Source: Fibrobacteria bacterium GUT77 (GTDB lineage: Bacteria > Fibrobacterota > Chitinivibrionia > Chitinivibrionales > Chitinispirillaceae). From it: a stretch of 40,420 nt of DNA. Location: positions 12,452 to 52,871 of the forward strand of contig LIUJ01000101.1 in assembly GCA_001462255.1 (NCBI GenBank), in the 5' to 3' direction. The translations under genes were made by a program, and so were the position numbers. Position 1 is the stretch's first letter; each line of letters begins with the position of its first letter. The notes below the pieces were generated by a model that was given only the letters and a program-made list of their open reading frames with translations, did no database searches and was not told the origin of the DNA. Shown here piece by piece: positions 8,005-15,609 of the stretch.

Positions 8005-8187
8005 TTAAATTTCTTCCACGATTACCAAATGCCTAACGGCACCTATCATCCCACGAATCGTGGGATTGTCGTCATGCTCAACCGTGTGATTCAGTTTGTG
8101 AATACCCAAAGCCTTAATCGTCGCTTTTTGATTCTTTAAACGCCCGATTGTGCTTTTTACCTGAGTGATTCTTAATTTTTTTGCCAT
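8005..8187 (-). CDS. rpmD: 50S ribosomal protein L30
   Basis: This 60-residue L30 starts MAKKLRITQVKSTIGRL and carries the family's L-G-I-H-K-L-N-H-T-V and N-P-T-I-R-G-M-I segments. The ATG at 8187 was chosen because it matches the family start and has AAGGTG upstream; the frame is open four codons further. L30 is missing from many lineages but is kept here between rpsE and rplO. Confidence 0.95.
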   Translation of the reverse strand: MAKKLRITQVKSTIGRLKNQKATIKALGIHKLNHTVEHDDNPTIRGMIGAVRHLVIVEEI

Positions 8188-8279
8188 ATCAACACACACC
8201 TTTTTTATTGATCACAAAATTTAATATTACCAACGCACATTTCGGTTCAACCTCGTCTCAACAACAAAACCCGCCTATT

Positions 8280-8783
8280 CTACGCTTCAACCGGAATCTG
8301 CCTCAACGCCCGAATCTGATCTTTAGTTTTTAACTGTCTCAAACCGTCTAACGTAGCTTTTACGACATTGTGAGCGTTGGTCGTTCCCAAACACTTCGTA
8401 AGAATGTTTCGAACACCCGCAAGCTCAAGCACGGCACGCGCCGGACCGCCGGCTATGACACCTGTACCCGGAGCAGCCGGTTTTAAAATGATCTTACCGG
8501 CCCCGAACCGACCCATCACATCATGCGGAATCGTACCGTCCACAACGCTGACCGTCACCATATTCTTCTTAGCGCTTTCGCCGGCCTTGCGTATGGCCTC
8601 CGTGACATCGTTCGCCTTACCCATACCGATACCCACGGTACCGCCACCGTCGCCCACCGCAACAAGCGCGTTGAAACCGAAACGACGACCGCCCTTGACC
8701 ACCTTCGCCACACGGCTAACGGCGACAAGCCTCTCCGCAAACGGCGACTCTCCGCCGCCCGATACCAATTCTTCGTTACTCAA
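8280..8783 (-). CDS. rpsE: 30S ribosomal protein S5
   Basis: This 167-residue S5 has the double-stranded-RNA-binding N-terminal domain (R-V-A-K-V-V-K-G-G-R-R-F-G-F-N-A-L-V-A-V-G-D) and the C-terminal domain with G-T-G-V-I-A-G-G-P-A-R-A-V-L-E-L-A-G-V. S5 acts in decoding fidelity and mRNA helicase activity at the entry channel. The start appears to be a TTG at 8783, with GGAGGGG nine bases upstream and no better ATG. It is preceded by 104 and followed by 92 untranslated bases, wide for this operon. Confidence 0.95.
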   Translation of the reverse strand: MSNEELVSGGGESPFAERLVAVSRVAKVVKGGRRFGFNALVAVGDGGGTVGIGMGKANDVTEAIRKAGESAKKNMVTVSVVDGTIPHDVMGRFGAGKIILKPAAPGTGVIAGGPARAVLELAGVRNILTKCLGTTNAHNVVKATLDGLRQLKTKDQIRALRQIPVEA

Positions 8784-8887
8784 AGATACTACCCCTCCGT
8801 TATGTGAACAACCAAAAACGATCGTCCTTTATGAACCCACACCATAAATAACAACAAACATTCGACTTTTTAACGTCGGATCAAAAA

Positions 8888-9262
8888 CTAAAATTCAAGC
8901 CCTTTGCCGCGCGCCGCTTCAGCCAACGCCTTTACACGACCGTGGTAAAGATACCCCTTTCTATCAAAAACAACCGACTTAACTCCCTTACCTATCGCCA
9001 TCTCGGCCACCATCTCACCGACGATCTTGGAAACTTCCGTCTTGTTGAGCTTTTTTCCGGAAACCCGTTGCGCGAATTCCTTGCCCACACTACCCGCGTG
9101 AGCAACCGTCTTACCCTGCGTATCGTCGATAATCTGCGCGTAAATATGGCTGATACTGCGCCTTACACACAAACGCGGACGCTCGACCGTACCGCTAACC
9201 GACTTACGAACACGAGCGGCACGACGCGAACGCTCTAAACTTCTTCTCTTGGCACTGTTCAT
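8888..9262 (-). CDS. rplR: 50S ribosomal protein L18
   Basis: This 124-residue L18 has a very basic N-terminus and the 5S-rRNA-binding segments R-P-R-L-C-V-R-R-S-I-S-H-I-Y-A-Q-I-I-D-D and V-V-F-D-R-K-G-Y-L-Y-H-G-R-V-K-A-L-A. It forms part of the 5S RNP with L5. The ATG has AAAGGAG upstream. It keeps the usual rplF-rplR-rpsE order. Confidence 0.96.
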   Translation of the reverse strand: MNSAKRRSLERSRRAARVRKSVSGTVERPRLCVRRSISHIYAQIIDDTQGKTVAHAGSVGKEFAQRVSGKKLNKTEVSKIVGEMVAEMAIGKGVKSVVFDRKGYLYHGRVKALAEAARGKGLEF

Positions 9263-9372
9263 ACTGCTGTGTACTCCTTTATACCCTTAATTATTATTTT
9301 TCACTCGTACATTTTTTACCTATACCGGCACTTAACCTCCACCGACTCTTTACGAACACGATAATCGTGCCA

Positions 9373-9912
9373 CTACTTGCCGGCCGTCTTACCGGCCTTT
9401 CTGCGTACCTGCTCACCGGCGTAACGTATACCCTTACCCTTATACGGCTCCGGAGGACGAATACGACGAATATCGGCGGCGGCCTGACCGACCTTTTCCT
9501 TATCAATACCCTCCACAACAATCTTGTTCGGACCATCCGTTTTATAGTCCAAACCCGAACGCGCCTTAAAAAGAACCGTTTCCGACAATCCGGCGGCTAT
9601 CAACAAATCCTTACCTTTCATCTCCGCCTTATACCCGACGCCCACTATCTCCAATTCGATCTTATAACCGGTCGTCACACCCATCACCATGTTGTTGATC
9701 AATACCCTGTAAAGACCCCACAACGCCTTGGTATTTTCCGCTTCAACCGCCGGAGTAAGCGTGATCGATCCGTCGGCAAACTCCACCTTAATCTCCGCCG
9801 GCACCTCTCTGCTCAGCGTTCCTTTACCACCCTTAATCTCTACCTTACGGCCACTGACCGTAACCGAGACACCGGCCGGAACCTTGACAGGCAATTTTCC
9901 TATGCGTGACAC
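9373..9912 (-). CDS. rplF: 50S ribosomal protein L6
   Basis: This 179-residue L6 starts M-S-R-I-G-K-L-P-V and has the two repeated L6 domains. The C-terminal signature G-P-N-K-I-V-V-E-G-I-D-K-E-K-V-G-Q and the P-E-P-Y-K-G-K-G-I-R-Y motif are visible. L6 lies near the factor-binding site beside the stalk base. It starts at a GTG at 9912 with AAAGGAG eight bases upstream. It is followed by an unusually long spacer of 110 bases. Confidence 0.96.
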   Translation of the reverse strand: MSRIGKLPVKVPAGVSVTVSGRKVEIKGGKGTLSREVPAEIKVEFADGSITLTPAVEAENTKALWGLYRVLINNMVMGVTTGYKIELEIVGVGYKAEMKGKDLLIAAGLSETVLFKARSGLDYKTDGPNKIVVEGIDKEKVGQAAADIRRIRPPEPYKGKGIRYAGEQVRRKAGKTAGK

Positions 9913-10006
9913 TTAACCGCTCCTTTATTATAATTTACCACAAAATCAATCAACGATTTTTTTACACCAAAACGCGCGCAACGCCCCCACTTAACCCACA
10001 CTTATC

Positions 10007-10402
10007 TCACCAAATCAAACCGATAACTTCACCGCCCACATTCATCTTCCTGCAATCACCGTCCGTCATTACCCCCTTGGAAGTACTGACTATGGCGATA
10101 CCCATCCCGCTTAACACCTTAGGCACCCCGGAAACACCGGAATACTTTTTGCGTCCCGGAGTCGACACACGCTTGAGCCCCTGAATGGCGTTGCGCATAT
10201 TTTCATCGTACTTGAGGAGAATTTTGATCGTCCCCTGCTTATCGTCGGTAACGAAAGCGTACTTCGAGATAAAGTGATTCTCAAAAAGAATCCGCGTGAT
10301 CTCTTTTTTGAGCTTGTTCGCAGGAACATCCACAGTACGCTTCCGAGCCTGTATAGCGTTCCTGATCCTGTTGAACATATCGGCAATCTGATCTGTTAAC
10401 AT
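10007..10402 (-). CDS. rpsH: 30S ribosomal protein S8
   Basis: This 131-residue S8 starts M-L-T-D-Q-I-A-D-M-F-N-R-I-R-N and ends with the family signature S-T-S-K-G-V-M-T-D followed by G-G-E-V-I-G-L-I-W. S8 binds helix 21 of 16S rRNA and in E. coli represses the spc operon at the rplE start. I did not find a convincing S8-binding mimic here by eye. It lies 36 bases after rpsN. Confidence 0.96.
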   Translation of the reverse strand: MLTDQIADMFNRIRNAIQARKRTVDVPANKLKKEITRILFENHFISKYAFVTDDKQGTIKILLKYDENMRNAIQGLKRVSTPGRKKYSGVSGVPKVLSGMGIAIVSTSKGVMTDGDCRKMNVGGEVIGLIW

Positions 10403-10438
10403 CCTATACTACCCCTTATATTGTTTTAGATATTTTCC

Positions 10439-10624
10439 TTACCAACTGGCCTTGACAACACCGGGTATCTCCCCGCGCAAAGCCATCTCCCTGAAACAAA
10501 GCCTACAAAGCCCGAAATCACGGATAAACGCCCGCGGACGTCCGCAACGTTTGCAACGCGTATAAGCGCGCGCCTTAAACTTCGGTTTTTTTCTACTCTT
10601 CTCAATTAACGCCTTACGAGCCAC
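10439..10624 (-). CDS. rpsN: 30S ribosomal protein S14, zinc type
   Basis: This 61-residue protein is the short zinc-binding S14, with CKRC at about 24-27 and C-R-L-C at about 40-43. It starts M-A-R-K-A-L-I-E-K-S and ends in the usual G-x-V-K-A-S-W. It starts at a GTG with AAGGAG upstream. It sits in the 30S head. The zinc form agrees with the zinc-type S4, L33 and L36 in this window. Confidence 0.96.
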   Translation of the reverse strand: MARKALIEKSRKKPKFKARAYTRCKRCGRPRAFIRDFGLCRLCFREMALRGEIPGVVKASW

Positions 10625-10648
10625 TGTACCGCTCCTTTTTATTTAATG

Positions 10649-11209
10649 TTACCTCCTAAACGGCATCCCCAATTCCTCCAACAAACCCATACCTTCCTCA
10701 TTATTTTCAGCCGTCGTGTTTATACAGATATCCATACCGGATATTTTAGCGATTTTATCACGATCGACCTCCAAAAACACTATCTGCTCCTTAATACCCA
10801 TAGTATAATTCCCAAACCCGTCAAACGACTTGCGCGGCAAACCCCTAAAGTCACGGATACGCGGAATCGTTATCGCCACCAAGCGATCAAAAAACTCCCA
10901 CATCCGCACCCCACGCAACGTGACTTTAGCGCCTATAGCAATGCCTTCGCGCAATTTAAAGTTTGAAATGGCCTTCTTAGCCCTTGTCACCACCGGTTTT
11001 TGACCGCTGATTTCACGCAAACAATTCACGGCCTCGTCTATGAGCTTTGCGTCCGCAGTCGCGCCGCCGACACCCATATTGATAACGATTTTGTCGAGAC
11101 GCGGCACCTGATTGACGTTCTTGTAACCGAACCTCTTCATAAGCGCCGGAACGACCGTGCCCTTGTACTTTTCCCACATACGGGGCTTTTGTTTAGCATC
11201 CTTAGCCAC
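10649..11209 (-). CDS. rplE: 50S ribosomal protein L5
   Basis: This 186-residue L5 has the motifs V-P-R-L-D-K-I-V-I-N-M-G-V-G, T-R-A-K-K-A-I-S-N-F-K-L-R and R-D-F-R-G-L-P-R-K-S-F-D-G. It binds 5S rRNA and forms an intersubunit bridge with S13. The GTG start abuts the rplX stop directly (TAAGTG), so translation is almost certainly coupled. Confidence 0.96.
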   Translation of the reverse strand: MAKDAKQKPRMWEKYKGTVVPALMKRFGYKNVNQVPRLDKIVINMGVGGATADAKLIDEAVNCLREISGQKPVVTRAKKAISNFKLREGIAIGAKVTLRGVRMWEFFDRLVAITIPRIRDFRGLPRKSFDGFGNYTMGIKEQIVFLEVDRDKIAKISGMDICINTTAENNEEGMGLLEELGMPFRR

Positions 11210-11524
11210 TTATATCGTCTCCTTCGCCTTCTTGGAATACCTTACCCTACTCCCGTCCTCAAGCACCTTTACGCCCAAACGCGTAGGTTTGCCCGTTTTC
11301 GGACACTTGAGCATTACATTGGAGATATGAAGCGCCGCCTCCTTCTCCATAATGCCGCCCTGCTGATTTTTCAGGCTGGGTTTTGTGTGCCGCCTGACTA
11401 TGTTTATACCCTCGACGATGACCCTGCCTTTTTCCGGAATAACCTTGAGGATCTTACCGCTCTTCCCCTTATACTCACCGGACAGTACCTCAACCACATC
11501 GTCTTTACGCAAACCTAATGACAT
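11210..11524 (-). CDS. rplX: 50S ribosomal protein L24
   Basis: This 104-residue L24 has the KOW motif near its N-terminus (D-D-V-V-E-V-L-S-G-E-Y-K-G-K-S-G-K-I-L-K-V) and the following V-E-G-I-N-I-V-R-R-H-T-K-P segment. It is an early assembly protein of the 50S. It lies 24 bases after rplN and abuts rplE. Confidence 0.96.
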   Translation of the reverse strand: MSLGLRKDDVVEVLSGEYKGKSGKILKVIPEKGRVIVEGINIVRRHTKPSLKNQQGGIMEKEAALHISNVMLKCPKTGKPTRLGVKVLEDGSRVRYSKKAKETI

Positions 11525-11548
11525 ACCTCTTCTCCTAACCTCTGATTA

Positions 11549-11917
11549 TTACAATACTTCCGGCGCCAACGACACAATGCGCGTAAACTTTTTTTCACGC
11601 AACTCACGAGCAACCGGACCGAAGATACGCGTGCCCTTCGGCTCTCCCGCGTCGTTTATTATTACAGCCGCGTTGTCGCTGAAACGTATGTACGTTCCAT
11701 CCTTGCGACCATATTCTTTGGCCGTACGAACAACAACCGCCTTGGCAACCGCCCCCTTCTTAACGGCTCCGTTGGGAATTGCGTCCTTAACCGCCACAAC
11801 TATCACGTCGCCGACCCGCGCGTAACGCCTACGAGTGCCGCCAAGCACCCTTATACATTGAACTTTTTTCGCGCCGGAATTATCGGCTACATTCAACCTC
11901 GTCTCTACCTGTATCAT
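11549..11917 (-). CDS. rplN: 50S ribosomal protein L14
   Basis: This 122-residue L14 starts M-I-Q-V-E-T-R-L-N-V-A-D-N-S-G-A-K and has the signature G-D-V-I-V-V-A-V-K-D, then F-G-P-V-A-R-E-L-R. L14 lies at the subunit interface near the GTPase factor site. It is preceded by a 129-base spacer from rpsQ with a 7-base-pair hairpin at 11963-11988. Its ATG has AGGAGAGG about 13 bases upstream. Confidence 0.97.
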   Translation of the reverse strand: MIQVETRLNVADNSGAKKVQCIRVLGGTRRRYARVGDVIVVAVKDAIPNGAVKKGAVAKAVVVRTAKEYGRKDGTYIRFSDNAAVIINDAGEPKGTRIFGPVARELREKKFTRIVSLAPEVL

Positions 11918-11962
11918 AACCGCTCACACCCTCTCCTAAAAACCTACAAGATTCTCATGTTT

Positions 11963-11988
11963 TTGATGATAAACACCACCGTCATCAA
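11963..11988 (-). other. Hairpin in the rpsQ-rplN spacer
   Basis: TTGATGA and TCATCAA form a perfect 7-base-pair stem around a 12-base loop, about 46 bases before the rplN start. No T-tract follows, so it is not a terminator. It may be a processing or regulatory element of the rplN leader. Confidence 0.45.
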
Positions 11989-12046
11989 CGCTTGGCCTTT
12001 GCATTGATGGCGGCGGCACTTACCGACACCGCCACACCCTCAAACA

Positions 12047-12304
12047 CTACTCGGCACGCTCCAATATCTCACCCACACGCCAACGCTTTGTTTTTGACAA
12101 CGGACGGGTTTCCACAATCCTCACCCTATCGCCGACTTTACACTCATTCGCCTCGTCGTGCGCGACGTAACGCTTCTTCATTTTAACGGTACGACCGTAG
12201 ATCGGATGCATTAGCTGACGCTCTACCTCCACCACGACGCTCTTGTCCATCTTGTCGCTGACGACATCGCCTTCACGCTCTTTTCTGTAATTTCTCTCCG
12301 ACAT
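12047..12304 (-). CDS. rpsQ: 30S ribosomal protein S17
   Basis: This 85-residue S17 has the OB-fold core with D-V-V-S-D-K-M-D-K-S-V-V-V-E-V and H-P-I-Y-G-R-T-V-K-M-K-K-R-Y, then C-K-V-G-D-R-V-R-I-V-E-T-R-P-L-S-K-T-K-R-W. It binds helix 11 of 16S rRNA. It lies 13 bases after rpmC. Beyond its stop codon an Ala/Lys-rich frame of about 20 codons is open in the minus-one frame. Confidence 0.96.
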   Translation of the reverse strand: MSERNYRKEREGDVVSDKMDKSVVVEVERQLMHPIYGRTVKMKKRYVAHDEANECKVGDRVRIVETRPLSKTKRWRVGEILERAE

Positions 12305-12317
12305 CCGTATTCCTCCG

Positions 12318-12524
12318 TCAGGCCTTCGCGGCCGTCCTCTTTTTTTCGTTAAGAATGGTTTTCGCCCGCGCTATATCCCTCTTGACATAACGCAACTGAA
12401 GCGGGTTCGTGAGCTGCCCCATCTTCGCCTGAAACCTCAAATTGAAAAATTCCTCCTCAAGAGAATCCACTTTCTTCTCTATCTCCTCCGGAGAAAGTTC
12501 CCTGATCTCTTTAGCCGTAATCAT
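12318..12524 (-). CDS. rpmC: 50S ribosomal protein L29
   Basis: This 68-residue helical protein has the L29 pattern: K-E-I-R-E-L-S-P-E-E-I near the start, then E-E-F-F-N-L-R-F-Q and L-R-Y-V-K-R-D-I-A-R. L29 lies at the tunnel exit, beside the trigger-factor docking site. Its ATG overlaps the rplP stop by one base (TAATG), so translation is coupled. Confidence 0.95.
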   Translation of the reverse strand: MITAKEIRELSPEEIEKKVDSLEEEFFNLRFQAKMGQLTNPLQLRYVKRDIARAKTILNEKKRTAAKA

Positions 12525-12940
12525 TATATCTGCTTCTCCAATTCAATGAAACGCGTGAGCACGGGCAACTTATGCGCGGCAAGCCTCATAGCCTCCTTCG
12601 CAATATCAGCCTTGATCCCGCCTATCTCAAACATCACCGTACCGGGACGCACCACCGCTACCCACCCCTCCGGCGCGCCCTTTCCGGAACCCATACGCGA
12701 TTCCGCCGGATGCTTGGTAATGGGCTTATCTGGAAAGACGCGAATCCACACCTTCCCACCGCGCTTGATGAAACGGGTCATAGCGATACGAGCCGCCTCT
12801 ATCTGACGGTTATCGACCCACCCCGGTTCCGTAGACTGCAACCCAAATTCTCCGAAAGCCACTTCGTTGCACCTTTGGGCAACCCCGCCCATCCGACCAC
12901 GTTGCGTCTTTCTCCATTTTACCTTCTTAGGCGATAACAT
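12524..12940 (-). CDS. rplP: 50S ribosomal protein L16
   Basis: This 138-residue L16 starts M-L-S-P-K-K-V-K-W-R-K and has the two family signatures: I-E-A-A-R-I-A-M-T-R and R-M-G-S-G-K-G-A-P-E-G-W-V-A-V-V-R-P-G. It organises the A-site tRNA region of the 50S. It lies between rpsC and rpmC as usual. Confidence 0.97.
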   Translation of the reverse strand: MLSPKKVKWRKTQRGRMGGVAQRCNEVAFGEFGLQSTEPGWVDNRQIEAARIAMTRFIKRGGKVWIRVFPDKPITKHPAESRMGSGKGAPEGWVAVVRPGTVMFEIGGIKADIAKEAMRLAAHKLPVLTRFIELEKQI

Positions 12941-12981
12941 TCCTTTACCCTTTCACTCGACGGGACGATTACCGTCGCCCC

Positions 12982-13653
12982 CTACTTGTTTGCCGCTTCC
13001 GCGTTGGCTTTGGCCAACGCCATAGCCCGCGACATTACCTCACCTTTGCATATCCATACCTTTATACCTATACACCCATACGTCGTGTGCGACGTAGCCG
13101 TAGCGTAATCTATGTCGGCACGAAGGGTATGCAACGGCACGCGCCCCTCCTTAAATGTCTCGGTACGAGCAATTTCAGCGCCGTTCAACCTGCCCGACAC
13201 CATTATTTTTATACCCTCGGCACCCATACGCATCGCCGTGGAAATTGCCTTTTTAATCGCTTTTTTGTACGACACGCGCTTCTCAACCTGACGCGCGATA
13301 TTGTCCGCGACAAGCTGAGAATCCATCTCCGGCTTCTTCACCTCGCGAATATTTATTTGTATCTCTTTTTGAGTAAGATGCTGAAGCTCGCCCTTAAGCC
13401 TCTCGACCTCTTCACCCTTCTTACCGATAACAATACCAGGACGCGACGTATGAACACCCACCGTCACGCGTTTCGCGGTACGCTCAATGTCTATAGCGCT
13501 GATCCCACCATGCTCAAGACGCTTGCGGAGGTAATTCCTCAAAAGGATATCCTCGTACAAGTAATCGGCAAACCGCTCTTTAGCGTACCAGTTCGAACAC
13601 CACGATCTCGTAATGCCCAAACGCAACCCAACCGGATTAGTCTTCTGACCCAC
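12982..13653 (-). CDS. rpsC: 30S ribosomal protein S3
   Basis: The 223-residue S3 begins M-G-Q-K-T-N-P-V-G-L-R-L-G-I. The KH domain motif P-G-I-V-I-G-K-K-G is visible in the middle, and the C-terminal domain carries G-R-L-N-G-A-E-I-A-R-T-E. S3 lines the mRNA entry channel. I chose the GTG at 13653 because GGGAGGGG lies upstream and it fits the family start; the longer frame would run into rplV. The start lies 11 bases after the rplV stop. Confidence 0.95.
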   Translation of the reverse strand: MGQKTNPVGLRLGITRSWCSNWYAKERFADYLYEDILLRNYLRKRLEHGGISAIDIERTAKRVTVGVHTSRPGIVIGKKGEEVERLKGELQHLTQKEIQINIREVKKPEMDSQLVADNIARQVEKRVSYKKAIKKAISTAMRMGAEGIKIMVSGRLNGAEIARTETFKEGRVPLHTLRADIDYATATSHTTYGCIGIKVWICKGEVMSRAMALAKANAEAANK

Positions 13654-13664
13654 AACCCCTCCCG

Positions 13665-14006
13665 TTAACTCGATAAGGTGACGGAAATGTGACAAGAGCG
13701 CTTAAGAATTCCGGCCGCGCTACCCTTAGCGCGCGGACGAAACCGCTTCATAACCGGCCCATCGTCCACACGTATCTCCTTAACGCGAAGCCCATTCACC
13801 TCTATGTCCGCGTCACCGCCATTATTCGAAAAATTCGCCACTGCCGAACTTATTAACTTGGCGACATCCTCCGCTACTTCTTTCTTTACCCCAAATCGAA
13901 GCAAATTCAAAGCCTCGTTGACATTCTTGCCCCTAACCGCATCGGCCACAAGACGCGCCTTTCGGGGCGTTGACCTCAAATTTTTTAGCACTGCTTTTGA
14001 CTCCAT
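13665..14006 (-). CDS. rplV: 50S ribosomal protein L22
   Basis: The 113-residue L22 has R-S-T-P-R-K-A-R-L-V-A-D near its start and ends with the signature K-R-F-R-P-R-A-K-G-S-A-A-G-I-L-K-R. The loop of L22 reaches into the exit tunnel and is a macrolide contact. I chose the ATG at 14006, with AGGAGA nine bases upstream, over a start nine codons earlier. Confidence 0.95.
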   Translation of the reverse strand: MESKAVLKNLRSTPRKARLVADAVRGKNVNEALNLLRFGVKKEVAEDVAKLISSAVANFSNNGGDADIEVNGLRVKEIRVDDGPVMKRFRPRAKGSAAGILKRSCHISVTLSS

Positions 14007-14074
14007 GACCTGTTCTCCTAAAATTCCTAACAAAATTCAACTGTTTGTTACGTCAAAAACACGGGTCGAATCCT

Positions 14075-14359
14075 CTACCGCTTCGCGGCTTTGTCCGTTT
14101 TAGCTCCGCTGTGACCGCGAAAGTTGCGCGTGGGCGCGAACTCACCCAAACGATGACCCACCATATTCTCGGTAACGTACACCGGTAAAAATTTGTTTCC
14201 ATTATGTACGGAAAAGGTTTGCCCCACAAACTCCGGCAAAATCACCGAACGACGCGACCAAGTCTTTATAACCTTTTTTTGACCGGTCTTGTTCGAATCG
14301 TCAACCTTTTTTACCAAATGAGCGTCTACAAACGGCCCCTTCTTTACTGAACGTGCCAT
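14075..14359 (-). CDS. rpsS: 30S ribosomal protein S19
   Basis: This 94-residue S19 starts M-A-R-S-V-K-K-G-P-F-V-D and contains K-T-W-S-R-R-S-V-I-L-P, then H-N-G-N-K-F-L-P-V-Y-V and the C-terminal G-H-R-L-G-E-F-A-P-T-R. It forms a 30S head complex with S13. It starts three bases after the rplB stop, so the two are likely translated in a coupled way. Confidence 0.97.
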   Translation of the reverse strand: MARSVKKGPFVDAHLVKKVDDSNKTGQKKVIKTWSRRSVILPEFVGQTFSVHNGNKFLPVYVTENMVGHRLGEFAPTRNFRGHSGAKTDKAAKR

Positions 14360-14362
14360 AGC

Positions 14363-15190
14363 TTACTTTGACCTCCGTCTTACAATGTATTTACCCGACG
14401 GCTTTTTACGATCACGCGTCTTAAGCCCTTTTGACTTTTGCCCCCACGGCGACACCGGATGTCCGCCGCCGGAGGTTTTACCCTCGCCACCGCCCATCGG
14501 ATGGTCAACCGGGTTCATAGCCACGCCACGCACCGTAGGACGTATGCCCATGTGGCGCTTACGACCGGCGGAACCGATACAAACATCTATGTGATCGACG
14601 TTGCTCACCCTGCCTATAGTGGCAACACACCCTTCGCGAACGTTGCGAACTTCACTCGACGGAAACTTTATTTGAACAAGATTATTTTCTTTGGCCACAA
14701 CCTCCGCGTAAGCGCCGGCGCTACGGGCAATTTGACCGCCCTTCTTCTCGCGTAACTCAATGTTGTGAACCTGTGTGCCAAGAGGGATATTTGCCAAAGG
14801 CATACAATTACCCTCGGCAATCTCCGCTTCCGCGCCGGATAAAATCTTTTGGCCGACTTTCATATTGACCGTAGCCAAAATGTAACGACGCTCACCGTCA
14901 ACATACTTTACCAAAGCGATAAACGCCGAACGATTAGGATCGTACTCAATCGTCTCAACCGTACCCGGAATATTGATTTTGTCGCGCTTAAAATCGATAA
15001 TACGAATAAAACGCTTATTGCCGCCACCGCGATGACGCACCGTAATGACACCCCTATTATTACGACCGTTCGTCCTATTCTTGGCGATAAGGAGCGGCTT
15101 ATGAGGCTCATCCGTTGTAAGCTGATCAAAGACGGTAGTCGTCTTATACCGAAGCGTCGGCGTCAACGGTCTGTACTTTTTTAATGCCAT
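14363..15190 (-). CDS. rplB: 50S ribosomal protein L2
   Basis: This 275-residue L2 has the OB and SH3-like domains and the conserved C-terminal region N-P-V-D-H-P-M-G-G-G-E-G-K-T-S-G-G, whose His belongs to the peptidyl-transferase-associated segment. L2 is needed for subunit joining and lies close to the catalytic centre. The ATG is preceded by AAAAGGTGAG. A 128-base spacer separates it from rplW. Confidence 0.97.
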   Translation of the reverse strand: MALKKYRPLTPTLRYKTTTVFDQLTTDEPHKPLLIAKNRTNGRNNRGVITVRHRGGGNKRFIRIIDFKRDKINIPGTVETIEYDPNRSAFIALVKYVDGERRYILATVNMKVGQKILSGAEAEIAEGNCMPLANIPLGTQVHNIELREKKGGQIARSAGAYAEVVAKENNLVQIKFPSSEVRNVREGCVATIGRVSNVDHIDVCIGSAGRKRHMGIRPTVRGVAMNPVDHPMGGGEGKTSGGGHPVSPWGQKSKGLKTRDRKKPSGKYIVRRRSK

Positions 15191-15318
15191 AACTCACCTT
15201 TTCTTTAAATAGACTTGGAAAGGTACCTACCTATCCAGTATCTATACGTTTTGCGGACGGTAAAATTCCGCCCATAACTACGTTTATACCAACGTCCTTC
15301 TTTTAATCCGCTACCCTT

Positions 15319-15609
15319 TTACACCTCACCGAATTTTTCTATATTCTGCCCCGCCTTAATTTTGACGATGGCCTTTTTTCTATCGCTCCTAAATCCAACA
15401 CTACGCCCGGTACGCTTCTTCTTACCCTTAACCACCATAGTGTTGACCGCTACCACGTCAACGCTGAAAAGCTTTTGAACCGCCTCTTTGATATCGGCCT
15501 TGCCGGCATCAAGCGCAACCTCGAACACGTACTTGTTCTGCTCGGTACGCAACGCGGTGTTCTTCTCCGTAATGGAGGGGTACTTTATTATAGAATGATA
15601 TTTGCTCAC
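15319..15609 (-). CDS. rplW: 50S ribosomal protein L23
   Basis: This 96-residue L23 shows I-I-K-Y-P-S-I-T-E-K-N at its start and V-V-A-V-N-T-M-V-V-K-G-K-K-K-R-T-G-R in the loop region. L23 at the tunnel exit is the docking site for trigger factor and SRP. Its GTG overlaps the rplD stop codon as GTGA. After the TAA stop the same frame stays open for another 38 codons. Confidence 0.95.
   Translation of the reverse strand: MSKYHSIIKYPSITEKNTALRTEQNKYVFEVALDAGKADIKEAVQKLFSVDVVAVNTMVVKGKKKRTGRSVGFRSDRKKAIVKIKAGQNIEKFGEV

Noticed and set aside
9294..9536. Minus frame covering the rplF-rplR spacer
   Set aside because: Most of it is an Arg/Val-rich shadow of rplF; the part in the spacer alone shows no start or family.
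9927..9953. TATAAT with TTGATT upstream of rplF
   Set aside because: The start would fall inside the rplF Shine-Dalgarno site, and the spacer is only 15 bases. It is probably chance in an AT-rich gap.
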